Assembly (NCBI RefSeq): GCF_002899455.1
Contig: NZ_PPFB01000001.1
Coordinates: 5,245,001-5,309,000 of the forward strand
Direction: 5' to 3'
Length of the DNA: 64,000 nucleotides
DNA from: Streptomyces sp. DH-12
GTDB taxonomy: Bacteria; Actinomycetota; Actinomycetes; Streptomycetales; Streptomycetaceae
The position numbers and the translations under genes were made by a program. The notes under the pieces are model-generated. The model worked only from the letters and a program-made list of their open reading frames with translations, did not search any database and was not told where the DNA came from. Below are positions 8,732 to 17,446 of this stretch, in pieces. The stretch's first letter is position 1. Each line of letters starts with the position of its first letter.

Positions 8732-9886
8732 TCACGTACCGAAGGTGTGCACCGTCGTCGTCCGGTACGTCTCGCCCGGCCGCAGCACGGTCGAGGGGAA
8801 CGCCGGCTGGTTCGGGGAGTCCGGGAAGTGCTGGGTCTCCAGGCACAGCCCGTCGCCCTGCCGGTACACCCGGCCGCCGCTGCCGGTCAGGGTGCCGTCG
8901 AGGAAGTTGCCGGAGTAGAACTGCAGGCCCGGTTCGTTCGTCGCGATGCGCAGGGTGCGGCCGGAGGACGGGTCGCGCAGGGTCGCCACGTGCTCCGGGC
9001 GGGCGGTGACGCCCTTGTCCAGCACCCAGTTGTGGTCGAAGCCCTGCCCGTACAGCAGTTGCCGGTGGGCGGTGCGGATGTCCCGGCCGACCGGCTTGGC
9101 CCGCCGGAAGTCGAACGGGGTGCCGGCGACCCCGGCCAGTTCGCCCGTGGGGATCAGTCCCGCGTCGACCGGGGTGTAGCGGGAGGCGGCGATCGACAGC
9201 TCGTGGTCCAGGACGCTGCCGCTGCCCTCGCCGGCCAGGTTCCAGTAGACGTGGCTGGTGAGGTTGACGACCGTCGGCCGGTCGGTGACCGCCTCGTAGC
9301 CGACGCGCCAGTCGCCGCCCCGGGTGAGGGTGTACGTCACCTTGGTGCGCAGGGTGCCCGGGTAGCCCATCTCCCCGTCGACGGCGGTGTGGTACAGGCG
9401 CAGGCCGACGTCGGAGCCGCGGGTGAACGGCTCGACGTCCCAGACCCGCTTGTCGAAGCCCTGCGCGCCGCCGTGCAGGCTGTTGTCGCCGTCGTTGACG
9501 GAGAGCTGGTACCGGGTGCCGTCGAGGGTGAAGGCGCCCTTGTCGATGCGGTTGCCGTACCGGCCGATCAGGGCGCCGAAGTACGGGCTGGAGGCGACGT
9601 ACTCCTCCAGGGTGGCGAGGCCGAGGGAGACGTTGGCGCGCCGGCCGCGCCGGTCGGGGACCTCCAGCGACTGGACGATGCCGCCGTAGGAGAGGACCTT
9701 CATGCGGATGCCGCCGTTCTCCAGCGTCCAGCGGTCCACCCGGGTGCCGTCGGCGAGCCTGCCGAAGAGTTCCCGGACCGGCTTCCCCCGGCCCCCGGAC
9801 GAGGCGTGCGCCGTCCCGCCCAGGGTGGTGGCGGCCACCGTGGCCGCGGCGGTTCCCGCGATGAGCGTGCGTCTGTTCAGTTCCAT
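8732..9886 (-). CDS. Tat-exported aldose 1-epimerase (galactose mutarotase family)
   Basis: 384 residues. The N-terminus NRRTLIAGTAAATVAATTLG is a twin-arginine signal ending with an AHA cleavage site near residue 28. The body matches the GalM fold: GALIGRYGNRIDKGAF, NDGDNSLHGGAQGFDKRVWD with the substrate His, LTSHVYWNLAGEGSG with the catalytic-region His, and a late ETQHFPDSPNQPAF motif. It interconverts alpha and beta anomers of aldoses, here outside the membrane. It lies downstream of a sugar ABC importer on the same strand, separated by a terminator-like hairpin, which suggests it prepares sugar for uptake. A cytosolic paralogue is at 23993-24964. Confidence 0.9.
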   Translation of the reverse strand: MELNRRTLIAGTAAATVAATTLGGTAHASSGGRGKPVRELFGRLADGTRVDRWTLENGGIRMKVLSYGGIVQSLEVPDRRGRRANVSLGLATLEEYVASSPYFGALIGRYGNRIDKGAFTLDGTRYQLSVNDGDNSLHGGAQGFDKRVWDVEPFTRGSDVGLRLYHTAVDGEMGYPGTLRTKVTYTLTRGGDWRVGYEAVTDRPTVVNLTSHVYWNLAGEGSGSVLDHELSIAASRYTPVDAGLIPTGELAGVAGTPFDFRRAKPVGRDIRTAHRQLLYGQGFDHNWVLDKGVTARPEHVATLRDPSSGRTLRIATNEPGLQFYSGNFLDGTLTGSGGRVYRQGDGLCLETQHFPDSPNQPAFPSTVLRPGETYRTTTVHTFGT

Positions 9887-9909
9887 CCGTGCCGCTCCCT
9901 GAAGGGAAG

Positions 9910-9933
9910 GGGCCCCGCCGTGCGGCGGGGCCC
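9910..9933 (-). terminator. GC hairpin after sugar ABC permease gene
   Basis: Perfect 11-bp inverted repeat (GGGCCCCGCCG / CGGCGGGGCCC) with the centre at 9921-9922, placed between the permease stop (9942) and the epimerase start (9886). It has no T-tract, as is usual in Streptomyces. It may attenuate rather than end transcription, because the epimerase is on the same strand. Confidence 0.6.
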
Positions 9934-9941
9934 GGGCTGAC

Positions 9942-11186
9942 TTACGAACCGACCTTGCGCTTGTTCCACACGTCGAAGCCGACCGCGGCCAGCAGGGCGA
10001 GGCCCTTGATGACCTGCTGCCAGTCGGTGCCGACGCTGAGGAGGTTCATGCCGTTGTTCAGCACGCCGAGGACGAGACCGCCGATGATGGCGCCGAGGAC
10101 GGTGCCGACACCGCCGCTCATGGAGGCCCCACCGATGAACGCCGAGGCGATGGCCTCGAGTTCGAAGTTCAGGCCCGCCTTCGGCGAGGCCGCGTTCAGC
10201 CGGGCGGCGACCACCAGACCGGCCAGGGCCGCGAGCATGCCCATGTTCAGGAAGACGGAGAAGGTGACCTTCTTGTCCTTCACGCCGGACAGCTTGGCCG
10301 CCGGCAGGTTGCCGCCGATGGCGTAGATGTGGCGGCCGAAGACGGAGTTGCGCATCACGTAGCTGTAACCGACCACCAGCACGCCCAGGACGAGCAGCAC
10401 GATCGGGGCGCCCTTGTAGCTGGCGAGCAGCAGGGTGACGGTGAGGATCGCGGCGGTGACCGCGACCAGCTTCAGCAGGAACAGGTTCCTCGGCAGCACG
10501 TCCAGCGAGAAGGACTTCTGCCGGCGGCGGTCACGGAGCTCCTGGAGCAGCACGGCCGCGATCAGCACCAGACCGAGCAGCAGGGTGAGGTTGTGGTAGT
10601 TGGTCTCCGGGCCGACCTCCGGCAGGAAGCCCATGCCGATCTTCTGCTCGCCCTCCGGGAACGGGCCGAGGGTCTGGCCCTCCAGGAAGATCTCCGTCAG
10701 CCCGCGGAAGATGAGCATGCCCGCCAGGGTGACGATGAACGACGGTATGCCGCCGTACGCGATGAAGAACCCCTGCACGGCGCCGGCGACCGCGCCGATG
10801 GCCAGGCACAGCAGCACGGCCAGCGGCCAGGGCATGTCGTTCTTGACCATGAGCACGGCGGCCAGCGCGCCGACGAACGCGGTCAGCGATCCCACCGACA
10901 GGTCGATGTGGCCCGCGATGATCACCATCATCATGCCGATCGCGAGGATCAGGATGTGGCTGTTCTGCAGCACCAGGTTGGAGACGTTGCGGGGCAGCAG
11001 CAGGTCGCCGTCGGTCCACACCGCGAACAGCGTCACGATCAGGCCCAGGGCGATGAGCATGCCGTACTGCCGCATGTTGCGGCGCATGCCGTTCAGGACC
11101 AGCCCCCACAGTCCGCCGTCCGCGGCCCCGCCGCCCTTGCCGGACGGCGCCGGGGCCGGCGTCTTGGCGGTCACATCCGTGCTCAT
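9942..11186 (-). CDS. Sugar ABC transporter permease (XylH-type)
   Basis: 414 residues; the ATG at 11186 overlaps the stop of the ATPase gene (ATGA), so the two are coupled. After a 40-residue hydrophilic start there are about ten membrane helices. Family motifs include GHIDLSVGSLTAFVGALAAV and GIPSFIVTLAGMLIFRGLTE, and near the end GGASMSGGVGTVLGAIIGGL, all usual in the ribose/xylose class of permeases. A hydrophilic insert at about 210-250 is typical of XylH. It passes the sugar delivered by the lipoprotein encoded at 12766-13878 through the membrane. Confidence 0.92.
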   Translation of the reverse strand: MSTDVTAKTPAPAPSGKGGGAADGGLWGLVLNGMRRNMRQYGMLIALGLIVTLFAVWTDGDLLLPRNVSNLVLQNSHILILAIGMMMVIIAGHIDLSVGSLTAFVGALAAVLMVKNDMPWPLAVLLCLAIGAVAGAVQGFFIAYGGIPSFIVTLAGMLIFRGLTEIFLEGQTLGPFPEGEQKIGMGFLPEVGPETNYHNLTLLLGLVLIAAVLLQELRDRRRQKSFSLDVLPRNLFLLKLVAVTAAILTVTLLLASYKGAPIVLLVLGVLVVGYSYVMRNSVFGRHIYAIGGNLPAAKLSGVKDKKVTFSVFLNMGMLAALAGLVVAARLNAASPKAGLNFELEAIASAFIGGASMSGGVGTVLGAIIGGLVLGVLNNGMNLLSVGTDWQQVIKGLALLAAVGFDVWNKRKVGS

Positions 11187-12733
11187 CGCGTTACCTCTTT
11201 GTCCTTCGTCATCTGGCGCATCAGCGCTTCCTGCGAGGCCTCGGACCGTGTGAACTCCCCGGTCAGCCGTCCGGCGGCCATGGTGTAGACGCGGTCGCAC
11301 ATGCCGAGCAGCTCCGGCAGCTCGGAGGAGATGAAGACCACCGCCCGGCCCTCGGCGGCCAGCCGGTCGATGACCGTGTAGATCTCGTACTTGGCGCCGA
11401 CGTCGATGCCGCGGGTGGGCTCGTCCAGGATCAGCACGTCGGGGCCCGTGAAGATCCACTTGCTGAGGACGACCTTCTGCTGGTTGCCGCCCGAGAGCTT
11501 GCTGACCGGCTCGAACACGGTCGGCGCCTTGATGTTCATGGAGGTGCGGAAGGACTCGGCGACCTTCCGCTCCTCGTGCTCGTCGACCACACCGGCCCGG
11601 GAGACCTTGCCCAGCGCGCTCAGCGAGATGTTCCGGTTGATGGTGTCGATGAGGTTGAGCCCGAAGTGCTTGCGGTCCTCGGTGACGTACGCGATGCCGT
11701 GCCGGATCGCCTCGGCGACGGTCCGGGTCCGGATCTCCTCGCCGTCCTTGAGCACCGTGCCGCCCGCGTACCGTCCGTAGCTGCGCCCGAAGACGCTCAT
11801 CGCCAGCTCCGTGCGGCCGGCGCCCATCAGTCCGGCGATGCCGACGATCTCCCCGCGCCGCACGTGCAGCGACACGTCGTCGACCACCTTGCGGGACTGG
11901 TCGATGGGGTGGTGCACGGTCCAGCCGCGGATCTCCAGGGCGGGCGCCGTGCCCTCCTCCGGCCGGTGCGGAGTGCGCTCCGGGAAGCGGTGCTCCAGGT
12001 CCCGGCCGACCATGCCGCTGATGATCCGGTCCTCGGTGGTCTCCGGGGACTTCACGTCGAGCGTCTCGATGGTCCGCCCGTCGCGCAGGATGGTCACCGA
12101 GTCGGCGACCCGGCGGATCTCGTTGAGCTTGTGCGAGATGATGATCGAGGTGATGCCCTGCTTCTTCAGCTCCAGGATCAGGTCCAGGAGCTTGCCGCTG
12201 TCCTCGTCGTTCAGCGCCGCGGTCGGCTCGTCGAGGATCAGCAGGCGCACCTTCTTCGACAGCGCCTTGGCGATCTCCACGAGCTGCTGCTTGCCGACGC
12301 CGATGTCGGCGACCCGGGTCTCCGGGTGGTCGTCGAGTCCCACCCGGCGCAGCACCTCGGTGGCGTGCCTCAGCGTCTCGTTCCAGTCGATGAACCCGCG
12401 GGTGGCGTGTTCGTTGCCGAGGAAGATGTTCTCCGCGAGGGAGAGGAACGGCACCAGCGCCAGCTCCTGGTGGATGATGACGATGCCGCGCTGCTCGCTC
12501 GCCCGGATGTCCTTGAAGCGGCAGACCTCCCCCTCGAAGAGGATCTCGCCCTCGTAGGTGCCGTGCGGATGGACGCCGGAGAGCACCTTCATCAGGGTCG
12601 ACTTGCCGGCGCCGTTCTCCCCGCAGACGGCGTGGACCTCGCCCTGCCGGACGGTCAGGTTGACGTCCGACAGCGCCTTGACGCCGGGAAAGGTCTTGAC
12701 GATCGAGCGCATGTCCAGGACGGGTCCCGCCAT
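11183..12733 (-). CDS. Sugar ABC transporter ATP-binding protein (XylG/MglA-type, two ABC domains)
   Basis: 516 residues from the ATG at 12733, preceded by GGAAGG with a 7-base spacer; the longer frame starting with TTG would place that site inside the gene. The first ABC domain has Walker A GENGAGKSTLMKVLSG and Walker B LLILDEPTAAL. The second, from about 255, has a degenerate P-loop region GIAGLMGAGRTELAM, signature LSGGNQQKVVLSKWI and Walker B VLILDEPTRGID. This paired layout defines the sugar-importer class. Middle gene of binding protein - ATPase - permease; the 32-bp gap from the binding protein gene indicates one transcript. Confidence 0.93.
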   Translation of the reverse strand: MAGPVLDMRSIVKTFPGVKALSDVNLTVRQGEVHAVCGENGAGKSTLMKVLSGVHPHGTYEGEILFEGEVCRFKDIRASEQRGIVIIHQELALVPFLSLAENIFLGNEHATRGFIDWNETLRHATEVLRRVGLDDHPETRVADIGVGKQQLVEIAKALSKKVRLLILDEPTAALNDEDSGKLLDLILELKKQGITSIIISHKLNEIRRVADSVTILRDGRTIETLDVKSPETTEDRIISGMVGRDLEHRFPERTPHRPEEGTAPALEIRGWTVHHPIDQSRKVVDDVSLHVRRGEIVGIAGLMGAGRTELAMSVFGRSYGRYAGGTVLKDGEEIRTRTVAEAIRHGIAYVTEDRKHFGLNLIDTINRNISLSALGKVSRAGVVDEHEERKVAESFRTSMNIKAPTVFEPVSKLSGGNQQKVVLSKWIFTGPDVLILDEPTRGIDVGAKYEIYTVIDRLAAEGRAVVFISSELPELLGMCDRVYTMAAGRLTGEFTRSEASQEALMRQMTKDKEVTR

Positions 12734-12765
12734 GGTCGTGCCTTCCAATCCGTGTGGTCCGGCGG

Positions 12766-13878
12766 TTACTTGAGGTCGCTTTCCTTGATGTAGCCGGAGT
12801 CGACGACGGTCTCCCGGTAGTTCGCCTTGTCCACGGCGACCGGCTCCAGCAGGTACGCCGGCACCACCTTCGCGCCGTTGTCGTACGTCTTGGTGTCGTT
12901 GACCTCGGGCTTCTTGTCGTTGAGCAGCGCGTCGACCATGTCGGCGGCCACCTTGGCGAGTTCGCGGGTGTCCTTGTAGACGGTCATCGACTGATCGCCG
13001 GCGATGATCGACTTCACCGAGGCGACCTCGGCGTCCTGGCCGGTGACGACCGGCAGCGGCTTGTTCGCGGTGCCGTAGCCGTCCGACTTCAGCGCCGACA
13101 GGATGCCGATGGAGATGCCGTCGTACGGGGAGAGCACCGCGTCGACCTTGGCGCTCTTGTACGACTTGGTGAGGATGTCGTCCATGCGCCGCTGCGCGGT
13201 GGCGCCGTCCCAGCGCAGGGTGGTCACCTGGGTCAGCTCCGTCTGGCCGGACCGGACGACGAGCTGCTTCTTGTCGATGTACGGCTGCAGGACGTTCATC
13301 GCGCCCTGGAAGAAGTAGCGGGTGTTGTTGTCGTCGTTGGAGCCCGCGAACAGCTCGATGTTGAACGGCCCCTTCTCGCTGCCGTCCGCCAGGCCCAGCT
13401 GCTCGGCGATGTAGGTGCCCTGGAGCTCGCCGACCTTCTCGTTGTCGAAGGAGGCGTAGTAGTCGACGTTCTCGGTGCCGAGGATGAGGCGGTCGTAGGA
13501 GATGACCGGGATGTCGGCGTCGGCGGCCTGCTGGAGCACGTTGTTCAGCGACTTGTTGTCGATGGCCGCCACGATCAGGGCGTCCACGCCCTGCGTGATC
13601 ATGTTCTCGATCTGGGAGACCTGCTGGTCCGGCTCGTCCTCGCCGAACACCAGCTTGGTCTCGTAGCCCTTGGACTCCAGGTTCTCGACGACGTTGTCGC
13701 CGTCGGCGATCCAGCGCTCGGAGGACTTGGTCGGCATCGCGATGCCGATGGTGGCTCCCTCGGAGCTGCCCTTGTCCTCCTGGCTGCCGCCCTCGCTGTT
13801 CTGGCCGCAGGCGGTCAGGGAGAGGGCGAGGGTGACGGCGGTGGCCGTCGCGGCGAATGCGGCTCTGCGGTTACGCAT
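12766..13878 (-). CDS. Sugar-binding lipoprotein (XylF/ChvE-like)
   Basis: 370 residues with an AGGAAG ribosome site. A type II signal ends in the lipobox LTAC with Cys25 for lipid attachment, then a Ser/Glu/Gly linker. The periplasmic-binding fold has IGIAMPTKSSERWIADGDNV, ALIVAAIDNKSLNNVLQQAA and VVTGQDAEVASVKSIIAGDQ, as in D-xylose and multiple-sugar binding proteins. It captures an aldose outside the membrane for the permease. Its promoter region contains a CGACTCG-GTT-CGAGTCG inverted repeat. The exact sugar is not decided by sequence; xylose-type is the closest family. Confidence 0.9.
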   Translation of the reverse strand: MRNRRAAFAATATAVTLALSLTACGQNSEGGSQEDKGSSEGATIGIAMPTKSSERWIADGDNVVENLESKGYETKLVFGEDEPDQQVSQIENMITQGVDALIVAAIDNKSLNNVLQQAADADIPVISYDRLILGTENVDYYASFDNEKVGELQGTYIAEQLGLADGSEKGPFNIELFAGSNDDNNTRYFFQGAMNVLQPYIDKKQLVVRSGQTELTQVTTLRWDGATAQRRMDDILTKSYKSAKVDAVLSPYDGISIGILSALKSDGYGTANKPLPVVTGQDAEVASVKSIIAGDQSMTVYKDTRELAKVAADMVDALLNDKKPEVNDTKTYDNGAKVVPAYLLEPVAVDKANYRETVVDSGYIKESDLK

Positions 13879-13919
13879 GGAGATCTTCCTTGATCGTCGG
13901 ACGAGTCGAGCGGAGCGGG

Positions 13920-13936
13920 CGACTCGGTTCGAGTCG
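13920..13936. promoter_or_regulatory. Inverted repeat upstream of sugar-binding protein gene
   Basis: CGACTCG-GTT-CGAGTCG is a perfect 7-bp inverted repeat with a 3-bp centre, 41 bp ahead of the start codon at 13878. Size and place suit a dimeric repressor site for the ABC operon; the regulator is unknown. Confidence 0.45.
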
Positions 13937-14060
13937 GTGGTGCCGTGTACGAAGCGGTGACGAGGTGTGCGGAAGGGCCGGACGCGCGGGGACCCTGACA
14001 GCGGGTGTGTTGGATTGTGCGCGTCTGTGTCTTCTTCTGTGAAGCTGCGTTTCCGGAACG

Positions 14061-15029
14061 TTATGACGAGATGTCGAACCGGCGCAGCTTGCCCGGCAGA
14101 CGCGAACCGAGCGGCGCCATCCCGCCGCCGGCGCCGTGCCGCGCCAGCAGGTCCAGCGCCAGCCGGCCCCGCCGCACCCGCTCCTTCGCCGTGGCGAGCG
14201 CGACCTCCCGCAGGTGGTGGCCGTACGGGTAGATGCCGGGCGCCTTGGCCAGCCCGAACTTCAGGTACACCGGGGCGCCGCGCCGGATCAGCTCGGCCAC
14301 CTCGTACATCCGCACGTAACCGCCCAGGTCGTCGGGCGCCTCGATGTACATGTCCATCGGGGCCGCCGACACCCGCCGGATCTCGGTGAGATGGTCGAGC
14401 GTCAGATCGCTCGGCACGTTGACCGAGTCCGCGCCCAGCCGCTCGTGTACCGCGAACGAGGCCGGGTTGACCGGCCCGATCAGCGCCGACACCTTCAGCG
14501 TGGTGTCCGCCGGCAGGATGCCCGCCACCCGCGCCCGGTGCAGCGTCCACAGCACGCCCTCGTCGGCCACCAGCAGGCACTTCACGCCCAGTTCGGTGGC
14601 GCGCACCGCGTCCTCGACACAACCGGCCACCGCATCGTGGCCCCGGGCGCGCAGCCCGGCGCCCCGCGAGTCGGTCCGGGTGGAGCCGCCGATGTCCCAG
14701 GTGCCGCGCGGCCCGGTGAACAGGCAGAGCTCGACGTCCCGTTCGGCGGTCGCCTCGACCATCTCGGTGATCTCGGCGTCGGTCAGCATCCACACGCCGC
14801 TGCCCTGGCTGATCCGGTGCACCGGCACGTCGAGGCGGGAGGCCTCCTTCAGCACCACCGTCAGCGCCTCGGGCCCCTCGCACGAGGGGATCTCGGTGCG
14901 CCAGCGCCCGCCGCCGGGGAAGGAGTGCGGCGAGGCGTCGGCGGGGTCGGGGGCGGGCGCGCCCAGGCCGAGCGCGGTGAGCGCCTGCTCACCGGGCCTG
15001 CGGGGCGCTGTGGCGGAAGCGTCGGTCAC
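14061..15029 (-). CDS. U32-peptidase-like TIM-barrel protein, probable sugar-metabolism role
   Basis: 322 residues. The fold looks like a TIM barrel: strands such as VPVHRISQGSGVWML, VELCLFTGPRGTWDIGG, VKCLLVADEGVLWTLH and APVYLKFGLAKAPGIYPYG. Streptomyces relatives are usually labelled U32 family peptidase, but I see no established protease signature and the activity is unproven. It lies between a putative operator (15048-15061), shared with the dehydratase operon, and the sugar ABC genes 182 bp further on. This suggests an enzyme of the same sugar pathway, perhaps an aldolase or isomerase; that is inference only. Confidence 0.65.
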   Translation of the reverse strand: MTDASATAPRRPGEQALTALGLGAPAPDPADASPHSFPGGGRWRTEIPSCEGPEALTVVLKEASRLDVPVHRISQGSGVWMLTDAEITEMVEATAERDVELCLFTGPRGTWDIGGSTRTDSRGAGLRARGHDAVAGCVEDAVRATELGVKCLLVADEGVLWTLHRARVAGILPADTTLKVSALIGPVNPASFAVHERLGADSVNVPSDLTLDHLTEIRRVSAAPMDMYIEAPDDLGGYVRMYEVAELIRRGAPVYLKFGLAKAPGIYPYGHHLREVALATAKERVRRGRLALDLLARHGAGGGMAPLGSRLPGKLRRFDISS

Positions 15030-15047
15030 GGGGTGTCCTTCGTTGTT

Positions 15048-15061
15048 CGTTCGATATGTCG
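15048..15061. promoter_or_regulatory. Putative operator, copy 1 (CGTTCGATATGTCG)
   Basis: This 14-mer is 18 bp upstream of the U32-like gene start and matches the 14-mer at 17447-17460 in 13 of 14 positions. Both stand in front of transcription units of the same sugar locus, so they are candidates for one regulator's binding site. Confidence 0.55.
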
Positions 15062-15181
15062 GACAAGGTTCGCGGCCCGCGGCACGGGCCGGCCGGGGTC
15101 CGGGGCGGAACGGAAGCCGGGGCGGGGCTCGAGGCGACGGGGAGGAGCGCCGGCACGAGGGCGACGGGGAGGGGGGAGGGA

Positions 15182-15220
15182 CGCCGGCACGAGGGCCGTC
15201 GGCTCGTCCTCGTACCGGCG
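15182..15220 (-). terminator. Hairpin after alcohol dehydrogenase gene
   Basis: CGCCGGCACGAGG at 15182-15194 pairs with CCTCGTACCGGCG at 15208-15220 with one mismatch. It follows the dehydrogenase stop at 15225 on the minus strand and should end the two-gene dehydratase/dehydrogenase transcript. Confidence 0.65.
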
Positions 15221-15224
15221 CGGA

Positions 15225-16229
15225 TCAGGGGCGCAGCAGGACCTTGCCCACCTTCGGATCGCCGGACCCCACCAGCTCGATGGCGTCCGGGAACCCGGTG
15301 AGCGGGAGTTCGTGGGTCACCAGCGGCAGCGGGTCGAGCAGCCCGGCCGCGAACATCCGCACCGTGTGCGCCCAGGCGTCCGGCGGTGCGCCGAACACGG
15401 TGTGCACCTCCAGCTGCCGCACCACCAGGTCCGTCGGGTCCAGCCCGTCGGCGCCCGGCGCCGGGATGCCGGTGAGCACCAGCCGGCCGCCGCGACGCAG
15501 CAGCGCGGCGGCGGTACGGGCCGCGTCGGCGGACCCGGCCGTCTCGATCACCACGTCGACGTCGTCCGGAAGCGGCTGGTCCTTGGTGCGGAACGCGGTC
15601 GCCCCGAACCGCCGCGACAGCTCGGCCCGGTCCGGGCGGGTCCCGACCACCAGCAGCTCGGCGGGCGAGGCGGCGCGCAGGAACTGCACGGCGAACATCC
15701 CCAGCGTGCCGGTGCCGACCACGGCGACCCGCTCGCCGGGCACCGCACGCGCCTTCAGCGCGGCGGCGGCGACGCAGGCGGCCGGCTCCAGCAGCGCGGC
15801 CGCGGTCAGGTCGGCGTCCTCCGGCAGCGGGTGCAGCAGCCGGGCCGGCAGGGTGAGGGTGGCGGCCATCGCGCCGGGCCGGGTGAACCCGGTCTCCTCG
15901 TACCCGGCCGTGCACAGCGTGGTCTCGCCCGCGTGACAGCGGTCGCACACCTGGCAGTTGCGGAAGCCCTCGCCCACCACCTTGCGTCCGACCAGGCTCG
16001 CGGGCGCCCCGTCGCCCACGGCGGTGACGGTGCCGGACCACTCGTGGCCGGGGGTGAGCGGGTAACGGACGTATCCCTCGGGTCTGTTGCCCTGGTAGAC
16101 CTCGCGGTCGCTGCCGCAGATGCCGACCGCGTGGACGCGCACCAGCGCCTCCCCGGCGGCGGGCGGGCGCGGGGTGTGCGCGGCCAGCCGGTGCTGTCCG
16201 GGCGCCTCGACGACGACGGCGGTGCTCAC
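15225..16229 (-). CDS. Zinc-dependent alcohol (polyol/sugar) dehydrogenase, MDR family
   Basis: 334 residues from a GTG overlapping the upstream gene's stop (GTGA), so translation is coupled. The N-terminal GroES-like domain has GICGSDREVYQG with the catalytic-zinc Cys and TPGHEWSGTVTAVG with the His/Glu ligands. The four-cysteine structural zinc loop is CQVCDRCHAGETTLC. The Rossmann domain has VAVVGTGTLGMFAVQ for NAD(P) binding. Relatives oxidise sorbitol, galactitol, threonine or sugar acids. Partnered with a sugar-acid dehydratase-like enzyme, it probably oxidises a sugar or polyol of the locus; substrate not determined. Confidence 0.88.
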   Translation of the reverse strand: MSTAVVVEAPGQHRLAAHTPRPPAAGEALVRVHAVGICGSDREVYQGNRPEGYVRYPLTPGHEWSGTVTAVGDGAPASLVGRKVVGEGFRNCQVCDRCHAGETTLCTAGYEETGFTRPGAMAATLTLPARLLHPLPEDADLTAAALLEPAACVAAAALKARAVPGERVAVVGTGTLGMFAVQFLRAASPAELLVVGTRPDRAELSRRFGATAFRTKDQPLPDDVDVVIETAGSADAARTAAALLRRGGRLVLTGIPAPGADGLDPTDLVVRQLEVHTVFGAPPDAWAHTVRMFAAGLLDPLPLVTHELPLTGFPDAIELVGSGDPKVGKVLLRP

Positions 16230-17392
16230 TGTCCCGTCCCCTTCGGCCTGCGCTGCTCCCAGCCCTCGGCCCACAGGTCGAACCGGGCCTGCTGCTGCGG
16301 GAACTCGGCGGCGGCGTCGGTGTCCAGCTCGACCCCGAGTCCGGGCGCGTCGGACAGGTGGAAGCAGCCGTCCTCCGGGTCCACCACGGGTGCGCCCTTG
16401 ACCACCTTCTTGATCTCCGCGTCGGCGAAGTCGTTGAAGTGCTCCAGGATCTTGAAGTTCGGGGTGGTGAAACCGACCTGGAGGGAGGCGGCGGTCAGCA
16501 CCGGGCCGCCGACGTTGTGCGGGGCGACCAGCATGTAGTGGGTCTCGGCGGTCGCCGCCAGCTTGCGGGTCTCCCAGATGCCGCCGATGTGCCCGACGTC
16601 CGGCTGCAGGATGTCCGCCGCCTGGCTCTCGAACAGCTCGCGGAACTCGATGCGGTCGTGGATGCGCTCACCGGTCGCGACCGGCATGCCGACCTTCGCG
16701 GCGACCTTCTCCAGCGCCTTGAGGTTCTCCGGCGGCACCGGCTCCTCCAGCCACGCGGGCTTGAACGGCGCGAGCTCGTGCGCGAGGCGGACGGCGGTGG
16801 CGGGGGAGAAGCGGCCGTGCATCTCCAGCATCAGCTCGGCCTCGGGACCGATCGCGTCCCGCACCGCCTCGATCAGGGAGACGGCGTACAAGGTCTCCCG
16901 GTGGTCGAGTTCGAAGTGACCCGTGCCGAAGGGGTCGATCTTCAGCGCCCGGTACCCGCGCTCCATCACGGCGCGCGCCGCCTTGTGGTACGCCTCCGGG
17001 GTGCGCTCGGTGGTGTACCAGCCGTTGGCGTACGCCTTCACCTTGTCGGTGACCTTGCCGCCCAGCAACTGCCAGACGGGGACGCCCAGCGCCTTGCCCT
17101 TGATGTCCCAGCAGGCCATCTCGACGACCGCGATCCCGGACATCACGATCTCGCCCGCGCGGCCGTAGTCGCCGTACTTCATCCGCCGGACCAGATCCTC
17201 GACGGCGAACGGGTCGGAGCCGAGGACGTGGTTGGCCTCGGCCTCCTTCAGATAGCCCAGGAGGGCGTCGGTGTGGCCGAGCATCCTGGTCTCGCCGACC
17301 CCGGTGAGCCCCTCGTCGGTGTGCACCTGGACGTACGTCAGGTTGCGCCACGGCGTTCCGACCACGTGTGTGCTGATTCCGGTGATGCGCAC
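16226..17392 (-). CDS. Mandelate racemase/enolase family sugar-acid dehydratase (D-galactonate dehydratase-like)
   Basis: 388 residues from a GTG with GAGGGG upstream. The enolase-superfamily capping domain is followed by a barrel with Lys151 in ALKIDPFG, metal ligands Glu190 and Glu216 (WLEEPVPPEN) and Glu242 (ATGERIHDR), His192 in MLEMHGRFSP and His292 in VAPHNVGGP. This pattern of a His after the first metal acid plus a late barrel His is that of galactonate/mannonate-type acid-sugar dehydratases. It would remove water from an aldonate to give a 2-keto-3-deoxy acid in the cytosol. First gene of a pair with the dehydrogenase; its promoter holds operator copy 2. Confidence 0.85.
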   Translation of the reverse strand: MRITGISTHVVGTPWRNLTYVQVHTDEGLTGVGETRMLGHTDALLGYLKEAEANHVLGSDPFAVEDLVRRMKYGDYGRAGEIVMSGIAVVEMACWDIKGKALGVPVWQLLGGKVTDKVKAYANGWYTTERTPEAYHKAARAVMERGYRALKIDPFGTGHFELDHRETLYAVSLIEAVRDAIGPEAELMLEMHGRFSPATAVRLAHELAPFKPAWLEEPVPPENLKALEKVAAKVGMPVATGERIHDRIEFRELFESQAADILQPDVGHIGGIWETRKLAATAETHYMLVAPHNVGGPVLTAASLQVGFTTPNFKILEHFNDFADAEIKKVVKGAPVVDPEDGCFHLSDAPGLGVELDTDAAAEFPQQQARFDLWAEGWEQRRPKGTGQ

Positions 17393-17446
17393 GGCAGTTG
17401 CCCCTCGCTGCGGTGGTGGACTGGCATCGGACGCGACGATACGTCG

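Noticed and set aside
11183..12748. TTG start at 12748 for the sugar ATPase
   Set aside because: It would bury the GGAAGG ribosome site of the better ATG at 12733.
14061..15029. Genuine U32 protease
   Set aside because: Fold similarity only; no established protease signature, and the context is sugar metabolism, so kept as U32-like.
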